From NCBI RefSeq assembly GCF_030551255.1, contig NZ_CP130630.1, positions 868,001 through 932,000 of the forward strand: a DNA stretch of 64,000 bases, written 5' to 3'. Each line of letters starts with the position of its first letter. Positions within the stretch are counted from its first letter, which is position 1. Made by a program: the position numbers and the translations under genes. The DNA comes from Streptomyces sp. NL15-2K. Lineage in GTDB: Bacteria; Actinomycetota; Actinomycetes; Streptomycetales; Streptomycetaceae. A model generated the notes under the pieces. That model worked only from the letters and a program-made list of their open reading frames with translations, was not told the origin of the DNA and did no database searches. Of this stretch, positions 60,531 to 64,000 are shown one piece after another.

Positions 60531-61595
60531 ATGACCCGAAGCGCCGCCGACGGAGCGGTTCCGAAGTGGCGCAGCAGACGGAACTTCGCGGGCTCGCGTC
60601 CCGTGATGGACGACGTGGCCCGGCTGGCCGGAGTCTCCAAGCAGACCGTCTCCCGCGTGCTCAACGACCACCCGTCCGTCCGCCCCGCGACACGCGAGGC
60701 GGTCGTCCAGGCCATGCGCACACTCGGCTACCGGCCCAGCCGCAGCGCCAGGTCGCTGGCCAGCGGGCGAACCCGGATGCTCGGGGTCATCTCCTTCGAC
60801 GCCGCCCGCTACGGACCCGCCTCCATCCTCACCGCGATCAACACGGCGGCGCAGGAGGCCGGCTACCTGGTGAGCTCCATCGCCCTCGACACGGCCGACC
60901 ACGACACGGTGGTCGAGGCCGTGGACCGGCTGTCGGCCGAGGGCGCGGACGGCGTGATCGCCATCGCCCCGCAGCTGTGGGTGGGCCGGGCGCTGGCCGA
61001 CACCCACCTCGACACCCCGCTGGTGGTGCTGGAGAACGGCCTCGACACCGAGACCCACCTGGTCACCGGCGACTCCCGGGCCGGGGCCCGCAAGGCCACC
61101 GAGCACCTGCTCGGGCTCGGCCACTCCACCGTCTGGCACCTCGCGGGCCCCACCGGCTGGACCTCGGCCGACCATCGGCGGACCAGTTGGCGTTCGACCC
61201 TGGAGGCGGCCGGTGCCCACGTCCCCGAGCCGCTCGTCGGGGACTGGAGCGCCGACTCCGGCTACGACCTGGGGCGCCGGCTGGCCGCCCGGCCGGACGT
61301 CACGGCGGTGTTCGTCTCCAACGACCAGATGGCGCTCGGCGTCCTGCACGCCCTGCACGAGGCCGGGCGGCCGGTGCCGGACGAGGTCAGCGTGGTCGGC
61401 TACGACGACATCCCGGAGGCCGCCCATCTGCTGCCTCCGCTGACCACCGTCCGTACCGACTTCGCGGAGATCGGCACCCGCTCCCTGCGGCTCCTGCTGA
61501 ACCGCATCGACGGCTCCACCGAGCCGCCGAAGCCCGAGTCGCTCGTCCCCGTCGACCTCGTCGTCCGCCGCAGCAGCGGACCGGCGCCGCGCTGA
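60531..61595 (+). CDS. LacI family regulator of the GH35 operon
   Basis: A 354-residue regulator. A basic N-terminal arm (about 24 residues) precedes the HTH and hinge (residues 26-78, VMDDVARLAGVSKQTVSRVLN and SARSLASGRTRMLG), followed by a periplasmic-binding-like effector domain with HLAGPTGWTSADHR and VGYDDIPEAAHLLPPLTTVRTD. The second helix sequence (SKQTVSRVLN) is typical of LacI proteins that bind operators with a central CG, in line with the 54872-54901 palindrome. GAGGAAA lies 10 nt before the ATG. It converges on the membrane protein gene. Confidence 0.9.
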   Translation: MTRSAADGAVPKWRSRRNFAGSRPVMDDVARLAGVSKQTVSRVLNDHPSVRPATREAVVQAMRTLGYRPSRSARSLASGRTRMLGVISFDAARYGPASILTAINTAAQEAGYLVSSIALDTADHDTVVEAVDRLSAEGADGVIAIAPQLWVGRALADTHLDTPLVVLENGLDTETHLVTGDSRAGARKATEHLLGLGHSTVWHLAGPTGWTSADHRRTSWRSTLEAAGAHVPEPLVGDWSADSGYDLGRRLAARPDVTAVFVSNDQMALGVLHALHEAGRPVPDEVSVVGYDDIPEAAHLLPPLTTVRTDFAEIGTRSLRLLLNRIDGSTEPPKPESLVPVDLVVRRSSGPAPR

Positions 61596-61603
61596 GGGTC
61601 GGA

Positions 61604-63253
61604 TCAGCAGCCGGCCGAGCCCGACGGCGAGGCGGACGCGAGGTATGCCGAGTCGATCCGGTACACGCCCGGAGTGTCGACGGTCAGGCGCGTGAACTCG
61701 CCCTCCTCCCGCAGGCAGGCGCCCTCGACGCGCAGCCACGGCGAGTACGCCACCCGCACGGTCACCGAACCCGGCTTCGGTATCCGTACGTCGAGCGCGG
61801 CGTCCGAGGTGCGCACGACGGTGGCGGGCGCCGACACCAGCGGCACCGCGTCACGCACCCGGTACACCCGCCAGTGCGCGTCGCTCCACACGGGTTCCAG
61901 CCACGCGGGCAGGCTGTCGCGCAGCAGGCGTGCCTCGGCCTCCCCGAACCGGTCGGGTTCGGCTTCGGGCAGCACGACGAAGCCGACGGCCCAGTGGTCC
62001 AACCAGGCGCGGTACGTCGTCGGGGTGAGCGTGCCGTCGTAGAAGAGGCGGCCGCGGGTCATGTCGAGCTGGGTGTTCCAGCCGCGTGCCAGATTCACGT
62101 ACGGGGCCAGCACGGCGGACTCGCGGTGGTCGTGGGCCGGGACGACCTCCACCCGGGTGCGGTCGGCGCCGAGCCGGTCCAGGGCCCGTACGACACCCTG
62201 GCTGTCGGCGGCCCAGGCCGGGACCTGCCCCGTCCCCCGCAGGAACGAGGTGGGCGTGCCCGATCCCAGCCAGAGCAGGGAGCCGGCGAGCGCCACGGCC
62301 AGCGCACCGCGCCCGTACCGGGGCCGCCGGTCCGCCGAGAGCACGGCGGCGAGCAGCACGGCGGGCGCGAACAGCAGGGCGAACCGCTCCACGTTGGCGC
62401 CGATCGGCGAGGGGATCAGGTACGTCAGGAGGACACCCACCGCGTATACGGCACCGCCCAGCCGCACCACCCGCCAGCGGCGCGGCGAGAAGACCGCCAC
62501 GGCCACGCCCAGCAGCGCGGGCCACGGGATCCGACCCGCCGCCATCGGCTCCTCCCCATGGAAGGGGAACATCAGCGTGGTCGTCCCCACCACCAGGAAC
62601 GGCGGGACCGTCAGCGCGGCGGCCCGCTTCCAGTCGCGGAGCAGGCCGTAGGCCGCGCCCGCCACGACGAGGAAGAGCCCGGCCACCGGGCTGCCCGCCG
62701 TCGCGAGCATCGCGTACCCGGCGGCCAGCCACACGCGCCGCTCACCCACCAGCAGCACACAAGCGGCGAGAGCGAAGGCGACGCCGAGCGCGAAGGTCAC
62801 GCGTCCCGCCGCGATGTTGACCCAGAGGCCGAACGCGGCCATCAGGGCCGGAGGCAGCGGGCGCCGGATCCCGGACCGTTCGAAGAGGACCGCGGCCAGC
62901 CACCCGGCGGCCAGTCCGGAGGCGACGCCGATCGTGCGCACGCCGAAGAAGCCCATCAGGTACGGGGAGATCACGCTGTAGTTCGCGGTGTGGATCCCGC
63001 CGAACCAGAACAGGCCGTAGGCGGAATCGCCGTGCTCGGCGGCGAACCGTGCCCAGGTCTCCTGGGCCGCGAGATCTCCGCCGCCGTTGGCGCGGAAGAG
63101 CGCCCACACCAGATACAGCGGCAGCATGGTCACGGTGGCGAGCAGCGGCACACGTCGACGACGCAGAAACGATGCGACCCGGCGGTACGGCGGCTTCCGA
63201 GGCGGGGCGGCGATGTCCGCCGGGGCAGGGGCCGACGCGGCACGAACTGTCAT
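61604..63253 (-). CDS. polytopic membrane protein of unknown function
   Basis: A 549-residue protein. A basic N-terminal tail (RRVASFLRRRR) precedes about ten hydrophobic helices between residues 36 and 345, with FWFGGIHTANYSVISPYLM and GLWVNIAAGRVTFALGVAFAL. The C-terminal 200 residues are soluble and extracellular, with VVPAHDHRESAVLAPYVNLARGWNTQLDM and a DxxAVGFVVLPEAEPD segment. The layout is like glycosyltransferase-type (GT-C) integral membrane proteins, but no catalytic signature is clear. The role is unknown. Confidence 0.7.
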   Translation of the reverse strand: MTVRAASAPAPADIAAPPRKPPYRRVASFLRRRRVPLLATVTMLPLYLVWALFRANGGGDLAAQETWARFAAEHGDSAYGLFWFGGIHTANYSVISPYLMGFFGVRTIGVASGLAAGWLAAVLFERSGIRRPLPPALMAAFGLWVNIAAGRVTFALGVAFALAACVLLVGERRVWLAAGYAMLATAGSPVAGLFLVVAGAAYGLLRDWKRAAALTVPPFLVVGTTTLMFPFHGEEPMAAGRIPWPALLGVAVAVFSPRRWRVVRLGGAVYAVGVLLTYLIPSPIGANVERFALLFAPAVLLAAVLSADRRPRYGRGALAVALAGSLLWLGSGTPTSFLRGTGQVPAWAADSQGVVRALDRLGADRTRVEVVPAHDHRESAVLAPYVNLARGWNTQLDMTRGRLFYDGTLTPTTYRAWLDHWAVGFVVLPEAEPDRFGEAEARLLRDSLPAWLEPVWSDAHWRVYRVRDAVPLVSAPATVVRTSDAALDVRIPKPGSVTVRVAYSPWLRVEGACLREEGEFTRLTVDTPGVYRIDSAYLASASPSGSAGC

Positions 63254-63507
63254 CAGGCGGCGTCTCCGTTCGGACGAGGTCGCAGCCTGGTCGGCCGCCG
63301 GGAACGGGGCGCGAACGACCGGGACACCACGGCGCCGATGCCGTGCGCAGGAATCACCTGGTCAGAGGCTTTCTCCGGCTGCGATCTCATTCTTGGCGGC
63401 GGCCGGAGCTCGCGTCATCGGCCGATCGGCCAGAGGCATCCGCGGTCGGGCGGCCGGGCATCGGCCTTATGACCGAGGTGCCGTCAACGGCCGCTGTGGG
63501 CCTCGCC

Positions 63508-63525
63508 TGCCTGTCGGGGCACTAG
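63508..63525. repeat. solo end of MITE-like element B
   Basis: TGCCTGTCGGGGCACTAG is identical to the right end of element B (24920-24937). The matching opposite end was not seen in the preceding 268-bp gap, so this is a relic or solo end. The CTAG supplies the TAG stop codon of the DUF4333 gene on the other strand. Confidence 0.65.
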
Positions 63526-63887
63526 CGTTCGAACACCCAGGTGATGGAGTCGCTCGTCGCGCTGACGGTCCGCACGGGGACGTCGATCAGCGAGCCGTCG
63601 GCACTCGTGCCGTGGCAGGTGAGGGTGGCTCCGGCGACGGCCTTCAGCGCGGCCGGGCAGGACAGGTCGCCGATCGATGTCCCGACCCAGGGTAGCGGGT
63701 GGTACATGCCCAGCGTCCGCCCCGCGACGATGTTGGGTTTCAGGGCCTGCTGACCGTCGATTGTCACAGCGCTGAACTTGTCCAACGAGGTGGTCGACTC
63801 CGTACCGCTGAGCTCGTGGGTGACCAGGACGAGGGGTACGACGACGACCGCCACGCCCACGACGGCACCGAGGACCTTGCTCCGCAC
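63522..63887 (-). CDS. DUF4333 domain-containing membrane-anchored protein
   Basis: A 121-residue protein with one N-terminal transmembrane helix (KVLGAVVGVAVVVVPLVLVTH) and an extracellular domain. Two cysteines frame SCPAALKAVAGATLTCHGTSADG, the CP-L-AxxGxxxxC pattern of DUF4333 proteins of actinobacteria, which probably form one disulfide. The GTG start at 63887 is preceded by AGGAG. The stop codon lies in a MITE-B end, so the last residues may be altered relative to relatives. Confidence 0.78.
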   Translation of the reverse strand: MRSKVLGAVVGVAVVVVPLVLVTHELSGTESTTSLDKFSAVTIDGQQALKPNIVAGRTLGMYHPLPWVGTSIGDLSCPAALKAVAGATLTCHGTSADGSLIDVPVRTVSATSDSITWVFER

Positions 63888-64000
63888 CGAAACTCCTGAC
63901 CGCAGCCCCGTAACCGGCGGCAGCGTAGTGAAAGAAGCGGTCGCCGGCCATGCCGTAGGACACAGCTTGGGGTCGCGTCGCCCCACCTTCCCACGACTCC

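Noticed and set aside
63254..63521. Possible full MITE-B copy in the 268-bp gap
   Set aside because: Only one end is recognisable; no matching left terminal repeat was found.
1..64000. CRISPR arrays, tRNA or rRNA genes, and phage or transposase genes
   Set aside because: No spaced direct repeats, cloverleaf or rRNA signatures, and no transposase or phage motifs were seen; absence is by reading only, not by a search program.

Overview
The window is high-GC actinobacterial DNA, almost certainly a Streptomyces chromosome. Support for this: strong GC bias at third codon positions, frequent GTG and TTG starts, 4-nt GTGA/ATGA gene overlaps, Tat signal peptides, Streptomyces-type small proteins (DUF5999-like, DUF4333), and intergenic repeats of a kind I recognise from Streptomyces. 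I saw no rRNA, tRNA, CRISPR array, prophage or intact transposase. About 60 protein genes are supported.

Layout. 0-7.3 kb: small redox and housekeeping genes (epimerase, two SDRs, FUSC membrane protein, HAD phosphatase, PHP hydrolase), with a 5'-truncated VanX-like peptidase beside a 21-bp minisatellite. 7.3-12.3 kb: a MITE-like element, VanZ, and an Mrp-type cation/proton antiporter operon whose last gene runs without a normal end into a convergent DUF3626 gene. 13-24.7 kb: FBP-domain protein, erythromycin-esterase homologue, second FUSC protein, lactonase, DUF2470 protein under an iron box, TetR with a reductase-less CYP102-type P450, pentapeptide-repeat protein, ECF41-type sigma factor and PIG-L deacetylase. 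24.7-26.3 kb: a second MITE-like element and a proline iminopeptidase.

26.4-45.4 kb is an L-rhamnose island. A leftward operon encodes a sugar ABC importer (ATPase, two permeases, binding lipoprotein), rhamnose mutarotase, a secreted beta-propeller protein and a LacI regulator. A rightward operon encodes rhamnose isomerase, a bifunctional rhamnulose-1-phosphate aldolase/dehydrogenase and rhamnulokinase. Beyond a third MITE-like element come lutABC (L-lactate to pyruvate) and a secreted GH78 alpha-L-rhamnosidase. Operator-like palindromes built on TGAAT/TGAAA arms lie upstream of the importer, the isomerase and the rhamnosidase. Together these make a complete route: release rhamnose outside the cell, import it, convert it to DHAP plus L-lactaldehyde and then lactate, and oxidise that to pyruvate.

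45.5-54.8 kb: a lipoprotein, a MacB/FtsX-type ABC exporter, a MoxR ATPase with a frameshifted CoxE-type VWA partner, an MDR reductase, a cupin, and a PAS-HTH regulator translationally coupled to a serine/threonine dehydratase. 54.8-61.6 kb: a probable beta-galactoside operon (MFS transporter, two GH35 enzymes, LacI regulator) preceded by a 30-bp perfect palindrome inside its promoter. The end holds a polytopic membrane protein and a DUF4333 protein whose stop codon lies in a solo end of the second MITE type.

Main points for a second look: the palindromic operator of the GH35 operon, the rhamnose/lactate regulon with its propeller enzyme, the MITE family (one copy may supply a -35 box to lutABC), and four damaged genes (VanX-like, MnhD, DUF3626, CoxE).
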